Source: Branchipolynoe longqiensis
Taxonomy: Eukaryota; Annelida; Polychaeta; Phyllodocida; Polynoidae
Length of the DNA: 64,000 nucleotides
Direction: 5' to 3'
Assembly (NCBI GenBank): GCA_030323885.1
Contig: CM059191.1
Coordinates: 103,402,292 to 103,466,291 of the forward strand
Below are positions 22,561 to 33,654 of the stretch, one piece after another. How positions within the stretch are numbered: position 1 is the first letter of the stretch; every line of letters begins with the position of its first letter. The notes under the pieces are model-generated. The model was not told the origin of the DNA and searched no databases. It saw nothing but the letters and a program-made list of their open reading frames with translations. A program made the position numbers and the translations under genes.

Positions 22561-22977
22561 AAGCACACATACATAATGAAAGGATACCCAGAGTGAACCC
22601 CCAACCCTTCACACCTACCACTCACGCACTAGGCCGTCGGTCGTGAGGGTGGTGGGTGGGTTAACATTGTTCTCTATAGTTCAGCCACTCGGGTATGGTT
22701 TGCAGTAAGAACCATCACCGCCCTCCTCCCCCGTCCCTCCCCTCCCTCTCCTACTATCGATAAACCACTTACTAAGCAACCGGAACCCAGAAATAATGAA
22801 ACCATACCCAGAATGCACTTCCCACCCGGCACACATACCACATAAAGTTGTAATCTGTAGTTGAGGCAGTCGGCTGGTATACACAGTAACAACCAGGACC
22901 CTATGCGCCTGCGTGGGCGGTCCTCCAATCACACCATTCCGCCCCTGATGGGCGATAATATGAGATTATCTGCCCAT
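22561..22977. repeat. Diverged tandem duplication, about 220 bp
   Basis: 22572-22730 and 22790-22920 share the order ATAATGAAA, ATACCCAGA-TG, CACAC-TACCAC, AGTT-AG-CAGTCGG and GTAAGAACCA/GTAACAACCA. They are old copies. Confidence 0.5.
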
Positions 22978-23385
22978 GTAGGTGGTGCTGGGGAGGTGTG
23001 TGGATGTGTGTGTGTGTGGGTGAGAAGATGTCGGCTGGTGTGGGTAGGGTGGGTAAGTGTGGGTAGGTGTGGGGATGCTGGGTAGGTTTGTGGAGGTGTG
23101 TGGGTGGGTGAGAAGATGTCGGCTGGTGTGGGTAGGGTGGGTAAGTGTGGGGAGGTGTGGTGATGCTGGGTAGGTTTGTGGAGGTGTGTGTGTGGGTGGG
23201 GAGGTGTGGGGATGCTGGGGAGGTGTGTGGAGGTGTGTGTGTGTGTGGGGAGGTGTGGGGATGCTGGGTAGGTTTGTGGAGGTGTGTGTGTGGGTGGGAC
23301 GGTGTGGGTAGGTGTGGGGAGGCTTTGGGAGGTGTTTGGAGGTGTGGGACGGTGTGGCGAGAGATAGGGATGTGTGGGGAGATGT
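22978..23385. repeat. GT-rich minisatellite (GGTGTGTGGG-type)
   Basis: Irregular units of GTGGGGAGGTGTGGGGATGC and GGGTAGGTTTGTGGAGGTGT. The G-rich strand is plus. It is the reverse complement in character of 24040-25020. Confidence 0.9.
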
Positions 23386-24039
23386 CCTGCTCCCGGACAT
23401 CCGTCTTGACCTCCTTCAGACACTAGCCCTCCCTCTGTTTGACGTTGTTGATGCCCGGCCCCTCGCCGCACAGAACATGTTTGCGATTCCCGAGGAGGCA
23501 GGAATGAAGCACCGTTGCCTGGTGACAATGACGCCTAACCAACGCAGGATTGACCAATCAGCGGCGAGTATTGGGCTAATGGAGCGAAGCCGTGCTTACC
23601 AAATATTCCCGACAGCAGGAAACCAACAGGAAGACACCCATAAGTAAGTCAGTGTTCATTAGAGTATTCAATTGCATAGTATGACACATCTATTTCCGGT
23701 TCAAATTAGTTTGACTAAAGCGTCCCTTAAAGGGACACTAATATGACACACATGATGTCACATTGTCATATGTCACGCTGAAATATGACTATTCATAGTT
23801 TGTATATCTTGCAGCAACCTGTTCTCTGGAAGGTACCTCGGGCTTGACCAAAGTGGAGGGTTTATGTGATCAAACCGTCACTATTAGTGTCATTCAGCGA
23901 TGATACTCTCTGAGCTGTAACATGGACAAAGACCAGCGATCACCTACAATTACACCGGAAATAGGGTTTTCTCTATTAAGTAGATCTCAAATATAGGTGG
24001 ACACATGGGCCAGTTATTATCAAGTAGTGGTACCAATAA
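23386..24039. other. Unique island between two opposite minisatellites
   Basis: A plus frame to 23647 has no recognised domain. GACCAATCAGCG at 23549-23560 is an NF-Y (CCAAT)-type word. GTCCCTTAAAGGGAC at 23722-23736 is a perfect short palindrome. Confidence 0.35.
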
Positions 24040-25020
24040 CTCACTATGTTCACCCACACCTTCGCCACCTCTCACGCACTTCCAACACACCTGCTCCACG
24101 TCCCCACACCTCCCCACACCTCTGCACACCTGCTAGCATAACCCCCAACCTCACCGCACCTGCCACACCTCCCTACACCCTCTGACACCTCCCCACACGT
24201 CCCCACACATCCGCACACCTCCTAGCATATCGCCACACCTCCCCGCACCTGCCACACCTCCCTATACCCCATAGCACCTCCCCACACCTCCCCACACCTC
24301 AGCACACCTCCTAGCATATCCCCACACCTCCCCACACCTCTCCACACCTCCTAGCATATCCCCACACCTCGCAGCACCTGGCACACCTCCCTACACCCCC
24401 TAACACCTCCCCACACCTCAGCGCACCTCCTAGCATATCCCCACACCTCCCCACAGTTCCCCACACCTCAGCACACCTCCTAGCATATCCCCACACCTCC
24501 CCACACCTCTCCACACCTCCTAGCATATCCCCACACCTCGCAGCAGCTGCCACACCTCCCTACACCCACTAACACCTCCCCACACCTCAGCACACCTCCT
24601 TAGACCTCCCCACACATCCACACACCTCATCACACCTCCCCATTCTTCCGCACACCTCCCTATACCTCCCCACACATCCCCACACATCCCCACACCTGTT
24701 CACATATCCCCAGTCTGCCCACACCTCCTCACACCTCCCCATACTTCCCCACACCTCCCACACATCCCCACACCTTCCAAACACCTCTCTACACATCTCC
24801 ACTACGCCCACACCTACTATTTCCTCCCAGTACTTCCCCACACCTCCCCACACACCCCACACCTTCCCACACCTGCCAAACACCTATTCACACATCTCTC
24901 CTCCCCCCTCACCTCCCCACAGTTCCCCACACCTCCCTATACCTCCGCACACATCCCCACTGCTCCCACACCTCCGCATACCTCCCCACACACCTTCACA
25001 CACCTTCACACACCTCCCAA
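24040..25020. repeat. CA-rich minisatellite (CCCCACACCT-type)
   Basis: About 1 kb of CTCCCCACACCT units, with a higher-order block containing CAGCACACCTCCTAGCATAT repeated near 24300, 24340, 24420, 24475 and 24510. Confidence 0.93.
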
Positions 25021-25167
25021 ATGTTGTTCTCCCAGAATCGAACACCAATTGTTGGATATTCCATGGGTTAGCAAGCCTGAGAGTAATCCGGTAGTGTCCA
25101 TCCCGATCGACACCCTACAGGGTGCTGCCACCTAATGGAGCAAACATGTGCCGGGTGTCTGGGTATG

Positions 25168-25500
25168 GTTTCTCTGTGGCGGAGTGGTTAGAGCGTCTGA
25201 CTTTTTTCTAGGTCGGACTCCTAATCTGAAGGTTGGTGGTTTGATTCCCCATGCCCCCCCATCTCTGCCAATTTGGATTTCCACTGCTGTGTATAACTTA
25301 CAGCGTCATCAAAGGCAAGTTGCTCTCATACTATGTCTGTGTGGTGTGGGAGGTTAAAAAATCCCTTGGGCCGGTAAAAGTGTAGACTCGGGCTTTCTAT
25401 CGACAAACTGTCTAATGGTGAAAACAAGTCTATTCGGACTTATCCATGATAGGCAGTATGAATCTTCAATAAAAAAAATAATAAATAAATAAAAAAATAA
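25168..25500 (+). mobile_element. SINE-3, full length
   Basis: Head with box A-like GGCGGAGTGGTTAGAGCGTC, a long variable-arm-like insert, then box B GGTGGTTTGATTCCC, which resembles a Leu/Ser tRNA. The body contains AACTTACAGCGTCATCAAAG and TAAAAGTGTAGACTCGGGC. The tail is A-rich with AATAAATAAA. Confidence 0.9.
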
Positions 25501-26291
25501 AAATCTAGTCACCACCAGTGGTGCCACCTAGTGATAAAACATAACTCCTAAACCCTAATAACCTACTTAAATACCCGCTGAACTACCCATTCACAATATA
25601 GTGTAAACGCCCGAACACCAGTTTCTTGGTGCTGAAAAAAATGTATGTTCTAATGAATAACCTCTTTTACCAAAGAAAACACAACTAGGCTAGCGACGTG
25701 TCGAAAACATCATTCCCAAAATGGTGGCATGCAGAGGCCCCCGGCGTTGCAGCGGGTTCCAGTCGCGGCGCAACATGCCCCTATTTCGCCCATGGGACTC
25801 TGAGTGGCCGCAGGACGTACTTCCGGTAGGCTGGCAGTGACATAGTGCCTCAGGAACACACGTGATCCATCCTAGCCACACTTCGCCGTGTCCGCTAGAG
25901 GGCAGCACCGACACTCTGCCCGTGTGTAGCTCATGTTCATGTCCACTATTGTATTGTGGGTGTGGGGTGGGGGGGGGGGCATGTTGGTGGTTGGTTGGTT
26001 GTTGGAGTTTCACGTCTTCGCAACATGGTGATGTTGGTGGAGAGAGGCATGGTGGTTAGGTCTTCTAACACAAATCTTATTTCTCTTCCACCTGGTTTGA
26101 AATGAGCGCAGAACGCGTGACTAGACTATCTAGCCTTCCATTTGTGTGTTTTCGTTATTTGTCTGAATGAGATCATTCAGGATAGAGAATGATTTGGTCA
26201 GACAAATTGAATAGAAATCTATATCTGCAGCATAATATGTCACTTACAAGATACCAAAAGTTGTGTCTATCCAGTCGCAAGTCGGTTGCCA
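25501..26291. other. Spacer with two CTCF-core-like sites
   Basis: GTGCCACCTAGTGA at 25521-25534 and CCGCTAGAGGGCAG at 25892-25905 each match 13 of 14 core positions. A SINE-1 tail remnant lies at 25990-26030. No gene. Confidence 0.4.
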
Positions 26292-26700
26292 ACCAGACGG
26301 GATGGCCGAATGAGTTGAGTGTCCGTCTCCTCTTTTGGGAGATCGAGGGATCCGAACCCATGTTCGAACCCTGTGTAAAGTCGATGGCCGGCAGCAGTGA
26401 TGGTGTAGGCAGGCTAAATAGGAAATCACTACAGGCAAGTAGAAGAAAGGCAGAATATAGAGTGTGCAGAAGGAACCAGAAGGAGCTTGCTTGTTTTATT
26501 ATTATATATAGGTTCATGAATCCAAGATGGCTGTCACACCTGATCAGCTCCTCCAATCAGCACTCGGCATTCTTCAACCAACCAATGAACATCCAACCTG
26601 ACTGTATCCAAGGCTTGGTTGTTTATGTCTACAGTGCCCTGTTGTGTCTGGGTGTGCAGTGATCCGTAAATATCAATTGGAGGGGGGGGAGGGGGTATGT
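26292..26700 (+). mobile_element. SINE-1-type head on a different body
   Basis: 26292-26380 is a good tRNA-like head (GGGATGGCCGAATGAGTTGA, box B TGTTCGAACCC). The SINE-1 body is absent afterwards. The following 300 bp match nothing else in the window, so this is either a chimera or a separate SINE. Confidence 0.55.
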
Positions 26701-26924
26701 GAGCAGAGCTCCCAAGGCTCTGTCACACTAAAAGTAGTGCCCCTCTCACACTATCTATAACGACACAATGTCTATCTAACTCAGTAAAGGATCACCAGCA
26801 CCACATAATACCTTAATGCCTCTGGCTTTATATACCATTTACCTTTTTATATAACAATTTTAATTACAATAGACTAGTTCACACCATCCTCCAATGTCTA
26901 AATATCGGGAAATTTTACACCTGG

Positions 26925-27172
26925 TCAAGTGAAACCAATGACTTGAAAATTGATACTTGTCGCTTCCTAGCCAGGCGCTCGGCATTATTAGGATCAGGCA
27001 AGGACTGGTTGGCTCAGTGTCAGGATAATGTGACTGAGTGGGAAATCAGGTCATGGTGTTGGTGGCAGTGGGTCAGTACGATATAGTCACCATGAGTGTG
27101 CACTGTCACAAGTTGGTACCCATGCTGATATGACCATAGATGTTGCTAGGACGTAAAACAATGACAAGCTAG
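26925..27172 (+). mobile_element. SINE-1, 5'-truncated
   Basis: From ACCAATGACTTGAAAATTGA to GATGTTGCTAGGACGTAAAA, with the usual GGATAATGTGACTGAGTGGG core. Confidence 0.9.
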
Positions 27173-27917
27173 TCGGTTTCCGGCCGACTTTGGGTGAAAG
27201 GAGATTGAAGCATACTGCAGCACCACACGCGGCGAAATATGCATACCGGAAGTGAAATTTTATTTAATGGGAAATCGTTGTTTTCTAAGCACAATTTCAC
27301 TGCAATGAAGACAGAACAAAAAATGTTTGGCTAGAATATTCAGAGCGTTAGTCATCCAGAACCATGTAGGCCTACTTGTGGGTTGGACATGAGCTTAAAT
27401 ATGATGTTGCCACCTACTCTCGCGTTCAGGATTACTAGGATAGGGCAAGAAGTGGAATGAGTAAGGCCAATCGAAGAGTCCAGGCGCAAATGCCCGTAAA
27501 CACCAATCCACAAATATAGCTTAAATAAAAGGTTTTTGCTTGCGAATAATTTTAATTTTCACTAATTCCACTTTTCTCATGATCACATTATTATGGACCA
27601 ATGAAGAAAAAAGTAGGAATTAAAACAATTAAAATGTTTGAAATTTTGATTCCAATGTTTATCTCCATTTTTGGATTGGCTTTTACAGAGTTTTTGCGCC
27701 TGAACACTTGAATTGTTTGAGATTGAAATTTCCTGAATGTACATGTATGTACACAATAAAGTAAGCATAACGCATGTCAACCCCACCAACACTCTTACAC
27801 ATATGAACACAGGGCAAGTGATGTCAAAGTTACATAATAATCATTCCGTGAATGGCCGTCTTTTGCCCAATTTGTTCATATTTTATGAGAATGGAAGCGA
27901 AATTGTCCAGAGGGATT
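27173..27917. other. Unique AT-rich sequence with a promoter-like patch
   Basis: 27180-27265 has TTTCCGGCC and ACCGGAAGTG (ETS-like) and raised CpG. 27408-27475 is a SINE-4 scrap. No exon is recognised. Confidence 0.35.
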
Positions 27918-28362
27918 TTCCACCACTGTCACCAGTATTATCACCAACATTGTCCTCGCCGTTGTAACCACTACAGTGACTACCACTGTCATCACCACTA
28001 TCACCACCACTGTCACCACCATTGTCCTCACCGTTGTAACCACTACAATGACTACCACTGTCACCACCACTGTCACCACCACTGTCATTACCACTGTCAA
28101 CACCATTGTCATCGTTGTTGCAACCATTACAGTGACTACCACTGTCACCACTACTGTCACCACCACTGTCACCACCACTGTCACCACCACTGTCACCACC
28201 AGTCACCACCAGTCACCACCACTGTCACCACCGCTGTCACCACCGCTGTCACCACCGCTGTCACCACCACTGTCACCACCACTATCACCACCATTGTTAT
28301 CGTCGTTGTAACCACTACAGTGACTACCACTGTCACCACCACTGTCACCACCACTGTCACCT
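27918..28362. repeat. (CACCACTGT)n minisatellite
   Basis: 9-bp units with a longer block containing CACCGTTGTAACCACTACA repeated at about 27957, 28030 and 28300. Thr/Val- or His-rich frames are artefacts. Confidence 0.95.
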
Positions 28363-28559
28363 CAGGATGCTATCCCATAATTAATTTACCCCGGAACCTG
28401 CCACCACCAGTATCTCGGAACCCTATTTCGGCGCGCTCCTTGTGGGAGACCGGCGTGCAGGTCTGGGGTTCGATCCACCTGTGATTATTTCACTGAGCGG
28501 ACATTTTGCTTAGTGTCGTTTCTGTGTGGTGCCAGAGTGCATTTTTTAGGCTGGGAGGC
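28363..28559. other. Spacer with a decayed tRNA-like SINE head
   Basis: GGGTTCGATCC at about 28467-28477 is box-B-like. Nothing else is clear. Confidence 0.35.
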
Positions 28560-28774
28560 CCGAGGCTGCCCCCTCCACCTCCCCACCTTCCCCCTCCCCA
28601 CCTTCCCCCTCCCCACCTTCCCCCACCTTCCCTCTCCTCACCTTCCCCCTCCTCCCCGTCCCAACCTTCGCCCTCTTCCCCTCCCTCACTCACTCCCCTC
28701 CCTCATCCACTCCCCTCCACTCATCCGCCTCCCCCTCTCACCCTCCCCCACTTCCCTCCCCTTCCCTCTCCCTC
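28560..28774. repeat. Polypyrimidine tract, left part
   Basis: (CCCCACCTTCC)-type C/T-rich sequence continuing beyond FB-2 at 29371-29800. Confidence 0.9.
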
Positions 28775-29370
28775 AAGCCCCAGTCAAACCTCACCGGGTT
28801 GAGGAAACGGACAGAAACCGGACACTGTCCGGTGAAATATGGCAATGTATGGTTTATATACGGTACTCATCCGGCGTGTCGATTCTATCTCCGGTGGCGT
28901 CCGGCGGTGTCCGGTACAAGTTTTGAACATGGCCAAAACTTGTACCGGACACCGCCAGACTGAAGTGTATTGTTGGTGTCCGTTTTAAGTCTGTTTAGTC
29001 CGTTTTGTCCGTCTCATGTCCGTTACTCATCCGTTAGGTGTCCGGTTTGTATCCTGAAGAGTCCGTTGACGGTGCTGCGGGAATTCGGTCCGCTGGTCTT
29101 TGGCACGTCCGTGAACAGTCCGGTAGGTGTCCGGTTGGTGTCCGGTTGATGTCCGGTTGGTGTCCGATTGGTGTCCGGTCCGTCCATTAGACATTCGGTT
29201 GGTGTCCGGTTATCGTCCAGTGGCTATTCGTTAATGTACGTTCCTTGTCCATTTAGCGTTCATTTCATCCGGTACATTTCGGTACATTTAGACACCGGAC
29301 ACCAATGGACTAGACAATTATTTGTCCGTTTGTGTCCGGTACTCAGTCCGGTAAGGTCTAACTGGGCCTT
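28775..29370. mobile_element. FB-2: foldback element of GTCCGGT words
   Basis: Ends AAGCCCCAGTCAAACCTCAC and the complement of AAGGCCCAGTTAGACCTTAC. The interior is full of GTCCGGT, GTCCGTT and their complements. 28903-28924 and 28935-28956 form a perfect 22-bp stem around a 10-base loop. The centre GTTTTGAACATGGCCAAAAC at 28920-28939 is shared with FB-3 and, in pattern, with FB-4. The centre lies at 0.26 of the length (0.74 if the element is reversed). It sits inside a C/T tract, so a TSD cannot be read. Confidence 0.8.
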
Positions 29371-29800
29371 CACCCTTCCCACGTCCCCTCCCCTTCCCCC
29401 CCCCTTCCCCCTTCCCCCTTCCCCGCTCCCCTCCCTCTCTCACCCTCCCCCACTTCCCTCCCCCTCCCTCCCCTCCCCCTCTCACCCCCACTCACTGCCC
29501 TCCCCCCTTCCCCACTTCCATCTCCTTCTCCCCCTTCCCCCACTCAACCCCCCTCTCACCATCCTCCACTTCCTTCCCCCTTCTCCCCCCTCCCTCACTC
29601 CTCTCCCCATCTCCCCCTCCCCACTGCCCTCCCCCTCCTCCTCCCTCACTCCCCTCCCCCTCCCCCAACTTCCATCCGCCTCGCCCTCCCTCACATCCAT
29701 CCCCTTCTCCCCCCTCCCCCACTCACTCCCCCTCACTTCCCTCCCCCCTTCTCCATTCCCCCTTCCTCATTCCCCTCCCCCTCTCACCCTCCGTTTGGTG
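29371..29800. repeat. Polypyrimidine tract, right part
   Basis: C/T-rich CTCCCCCTTCC-type sequence resuming after FB-2. Confidence 0.9.
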
Positions 29801-29930
29801 TTTGGGGCACGCTTCACCCTCCCCGATCACCTCTTCACAAGTGCTCTTTAATCCATCTTCGGCGAGCAGCATATAATGCGTGCTTATATATCGGGTTATA
29901 GGATGCGGGGACGGCTCGATCGACGAACTG
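29801..29930. other. Short unique spacer between opposite-strand tracts
   Basis: Strand composition flips from C/T-rich to G-rich across this spacer. Confidence 0.4.
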
Positions 29931-30740
29931 ACAGTGAAGGAGGGGGGGGGGGGGGCAGAGGAGCGGGGCGGGGGGTAGGGAGGAAGGGTGGAGGTGGGAG
30001 GTGTGGGGCGGTAGCCGGTAAGGGGAAGGGAGGTAGCTAGGGGATAGAGGGGAAGGGGGGCGGTACGTAGGGCTGGTGGGGAGGGTGGGGTTAGGTAGGG
30101 GGTAGGGTGTGGTGGGTGGGGGGGGGGTGGTGTGGTGGGGGGTGTGGGGTTGGGGGGGGGGGGGGTGGGTTGGGTTGGTGGGGGGGTGGTGGTGGTGGGT
30201 GGGTGGGGGGGGTGGGGTGGTTGGGTGTGGGGTGGGGGTGGGGGTGTGGGTGGGGTGTGTGGGTGGGGGGGTGGTGGGGTGGGGTGGGGTTTGGTGGGGT
30301 GTGGAGGTAGGGTGGGTGGATGGGGGGGTAGGGGGAGGTGTGGGGGTTGGGGTAGGAGTGGGAGTAGGGTTATGTAGGGGTGGTTGGGGGTGGAGGTAAG
30401 GGGGTTGGAGGGGGTGGTAGGGTGGGGGTGATTAGAGAGGTGGGGGTAGGTCGGGGTAGGGGTGACGGTAGGGGTAGGATTGGGTGTGGAGGTAAGGTGG
30501 GTGGAGGGGGTGGGGTGGAGGTGATAGAGAGGTGGGGGTAGGTACGGGTGGGGGTGACGGTAGGGGTAGGGGTAGGATTGGGTGTGGGGGTAAGGTGGGT
30601 GGAGGGGGTGGGGTGGAGGTGGTAGAGAGGTGGGGGTAGGTACGGGTGGGGGTGACGGTAGGGGTAGGGGTAGGATTGGGTGTGGAGGTAGGGCGGGTGG
30701 AGGGGGTGGGGGTGGTGGTGGTGTCATGGATGGGAGTGGG
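29931..30740. repeat. G/T-rich tract with a 97-bp tandem unit
   Basis: 29935-30330 is dense G with single T or A, giving many potential G-quadruplexes on plus. About 30440-30720 holds roughly three copies of a 97-bp unit containing GGTGACGGTAGGGGTAGG and AGAGAGGTGGGGGTAGG. Confidence 0.9.
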
Positions 30741-31067
30741 GCTAGCTGCTGCTCATGACCAACATGACGCTGTGTGTGGTGGTGTACGGATGTGACCTTC
30801 TACAAAAAAACACCCAGATTCGATGCATTAGTCATGGTTTCAATTCCGCCCTGATGGCATTTGTCAGGTTTGGACATAAACCCTTCAGGTTCACTTTCAC
30901 ATTTAAGCAAAATTATTAAATTGTCAAACTTGTGTCAAATCACAGCAATATTGAACTCTTAAAGCAAAGAAATCGGACACATTGCCCCACCCTTATTGCA
31001 ATGCCCGGAAAACACCACCCACCCACATGTACACAACGTTCGGTAAACGCGGTATACACTGAAAAAC
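30741..31067. other. Unique spacer
   Basis: No gene or repeat was recognised. Confidence 0.35.
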
Positions 31068-31365
31068 GTAGGCCTCGCACTTGCGAGATCGGGAGTTCAG
31101 TTCCCGGTCGAGTCAAAATTGCTGCATGGCGCTTCCTAGCCTGGCGCTTGGCATTAATAGGAATAGGCAAGAGCTGGTTAACTCTGTCTCCAGATAATGT
31201 GGCTGAGTGGGATATCGAGTCATGGTACCGGCAGCCTGATTTCCCAGTGGGGCAGCACTATTAAGTCGCCATGAATGGGAATTTTCACAAGTCAGTACCC
31301 ATCCTGATATGTATGACCTTAGATGTTGCTTCGACATAAAACTCCAACAACCAACCAAGCAACAG
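31068..31365 (+). mobile_element. SINE-1
   Basis: Box-B-like GGGAGTTCAGTTCCC, the usual body, and an end of ACATAAAACTCCAACAACCAA. The head is partly lost. Confidence 0.88.
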
Positions 31366-31575
31366 CCAGGCCCGTCCCGGCCAGCGGTGACGTGACATTG
31401 GGTGAGTGTGAGAAGACCGCACGGGGTGGGGGGTGGGAGAGGGGGAGGGGGTGCTTGCTGGTCTGTCTCTGATCTTTCATTCCGGGACTATATTCCCGCT
31501 ACTTCCGGCCACGCGCGGAGTAATTCGATAAATAAGTAACGGAGTAAGTAAAGCCTCTCTGTACACAGTGACCAG
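31366..31575. other. Spacer
   Basis: A G-rich run at 31425-31450 and a GGCCACGCGCGG word. No gene. Confidence 0.3.
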
Positions 31576-31870
31576 CACACTGGCGCCACCTTGTGGCTCG
31601 TGTTGGTGGGTGGCGCCGCCTGGTGGTTTGTATGGTGTCGCCTAGTGACTTGTGAGAGGCTGATGGTGCTGGCTAGTGGCTCAAATGGGCTTTGTGTCGA
31701 TGCTGTGTGGCTCGTGTAGGGTCAGTGGCACCATCTAGTGGACAGGGTAGGGGCCAGTGGCGCCATCTAGTGGTTCCTATGGGGGCCAGTGGCGCCCTCT
31801 CGTGTCCCGTGTGGGAGCCAGTGGCCCTCATCTAATCTAGTGACTCTTGGGGGCCAGAGGCGTGTTGGCT
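31576..31870. promoter_or_regulatory. Degenerate repeat array of CTCF-core-like motifs
   Basis: Recurring GTGGCGCCATCTAGTGG-like words about every 30-35 bp. Exact match to the CTCF core SYGCCMYCTRSTGG at 31760-31773. One mismatch at 31728-31741, and weaker copies near 31582, 31612, 31637, 31668 and 31792. Whether CTCF binds is untested. The array could simply be a minisatellite. Confidence 0.5.
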
Positions 31871-31887
31871 GGTGGCTTACATCTGAC

Positions 31888-32055
31888 CTGACCAGATAAT
31901 GTGATTGAGTGGGATATCAGGTCATACTGCTGGTGGCCTGGTCTCCCAGTAGGGCAGCACTATAAAGTCGCCATGAGTGTGCACTGTAACAAGTCGGTAC
32001 CCGTCCTGATATGACCTTATATGTTGCTAGGACTTAAAACAACAACAAACAAACT
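31888..32055 (+). mobile_element. SINE-1, 5'-truncated
   Basis: From CCAGATAATGTGATTGAGTG to GTTGCTAGGACTTAAAAC and a CAACAACAAACAAAC tail. Confidence 0.9.
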
Positions 32056-32907
32056 ACATGTGGCCTGTCCTTTCACCTAATAGCCAGTGTAGAACTTTAT
32101 TTTATTTACATGTATAATAATGTTACACATAGCATATTTAGCACAGGGAAAGATATATATATATGTAATAGGCATGCAAATACAGCACAGCGAGTGTGGA
32201 TACGTGTGTATTTGTGTGCACACTGCACAGCAAGTGACACATTTAAATGCATGTGTATATATTCACATGTATATAACATATGCGTATAACAGAACAAGTG
32301 CTACGTATATGTTTGTATATATGTCCATATGTACTATATAATTTATTATGTGGATACAAATAACGGCAAGCCCCTTAATGTTTCTCTTTAACCACCTTAA
32401 CTTCCATGTTATTCACTGCGGAGCAGGCATTCTCTCCTCCCCGCCTCCTCTACACTGTGAACCAACTGTCACTCTGCTCACTTTCAAGACACACAGCCAG
32501 GGATATATATAATGACCTATATATAATTACATATATATATATATATATATATAGGCATTATATATATATGTATTTATGTACTCACATACCGCAGTGACTG
32601 AGCCTGCGCTGGTAGTGGATGAGCTCATACTGATCAGATTATCTATCGCCCTAATCTGCCCGATGTAATGTATCCGCCGCTGAGCTGCTCTCCGCCCGTT
32701 CGCCACTTCCGCTCCAGCGGCTGCCTCCTAGTGCAGCGGGCCGCCACCAGGGAGCAGCGTGGCGCGGTGTAACCGGACCACGTGATGGATGTGATGAGTA
32801 CATTACGGTACAGGCCTACACGAGCCCCTCACCGCCACCAGGGGGAGCCTTTCAAAAGATTCCAACATGGACGCCGCAACGTGGATACTCCTCACAGGGC
32901 AGGGCTG
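32056..32907. other. AT-rich then CpG-rich spacer
   Basis: (AT)n at 32523-32570. 32680-32770 is CpG-rich with CCACTTCCGCTCC. CCACCAGGGGGAGC at 32835-32848 is a one-mismatch CTCF-core-like word. No gene. Confidence 0.4.
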
Positions 32908-33270
32908 TGGTCAGCTGATATTAAAATATCACTCACTTTAAAGAGCTGGTCACTTGATTTTGTGTGTTTTGATTTGGATACATTAAGTGGGATGTCCTCA
33001 GATGTTATTAAAATATCACTCACTTTAAAGATCTGGTCACTATAATTTTGTTGTGGATTTAAACAAAAATGTTGATGCATTAGGTGGGTTGTGCTTAGCT
33101 GCTATTAAAATATCAAATCCCTTTACATATCTGGTCACTTCATATTTAATTTCTTGTATTTATTTTGATGCATTAACTAGTCTGTCCTAGCTACTATACA
33201 AATATCTAATCCCTATGTATCGCGTCACTTGATTTTTTTTCTTAGATTTGCTTTGTTATGCATTATTTGA
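32908..33270. repeat. Diverging tandem repeat, about 87 bp x 4
   Basis: Each unit has TATTAAAATATCACTCACTT, CTGGTCACTTGATTTT and a GATGCATTA-like word. Divergence increases to the right. Confidence 0.85.
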
Positions 33271-33654
33271 TTAAGCAGGGGAATTTTCAAACACAGACAA
33301 TTTGTCTCCCTCATTCCACAGCCCCTTGCTTTATCCTAGTAGCGTTCGAAGCCTGGCCGAGTCAAATTGATAACTTAAAATTTGATACATGTCCCTACCT
33401 AGCCAGGCACTCGACATTAAAAGGATAAGGCAAGGAGCATTGGAATGAGGAAGACCAATTGTCCGCGATTGAAATTTCCTCTGCTTACTCAACTAAAGCA
33501 TACAAAAAAAATCTTCATGTCATTGCTTTGACTTGGCCAGTGTTTGAAACCAGCTTTCCTAATCCGATGGACTAACTATCAAGAAGGGAGGCAACTCATT
33601 CGGTCATCTTACCTGGTGTGATCATAATATGTATTTCACACATGAATATTTGGT
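33271..33654. mobile_element. SINE-4 copies, head to head, plus a SINE head remnant
   Basis: 33258-33341 is the complement of the SINE-4 tail (AAGCAGGGGAATTTTCAAAC, TCATTCCACAGC). 33342-33512 is a plus copy with CCTAGCCAGGCACTCGACAT, GGAATGAGGAAGACCAATTG and CTCTGCTTACTCAACTAAAG. 33527-33605 is the complement of another SINE head. Confidence 0.75.

Noticed and set aside
23312..23647. Host exon in the unique island
   Set aside because: The first half of the frame is satellite. The second half has no recognised domain or splice signals.
27852..28484. His- and Thr/Val-rich proteins
   Set aside because: Translation of a 9-bp satellite on both strands. No conserved family.
29723..30727. 334-residue proline-rich minus-strand protein
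   Set aside because: Complement of the G-rich satellite.
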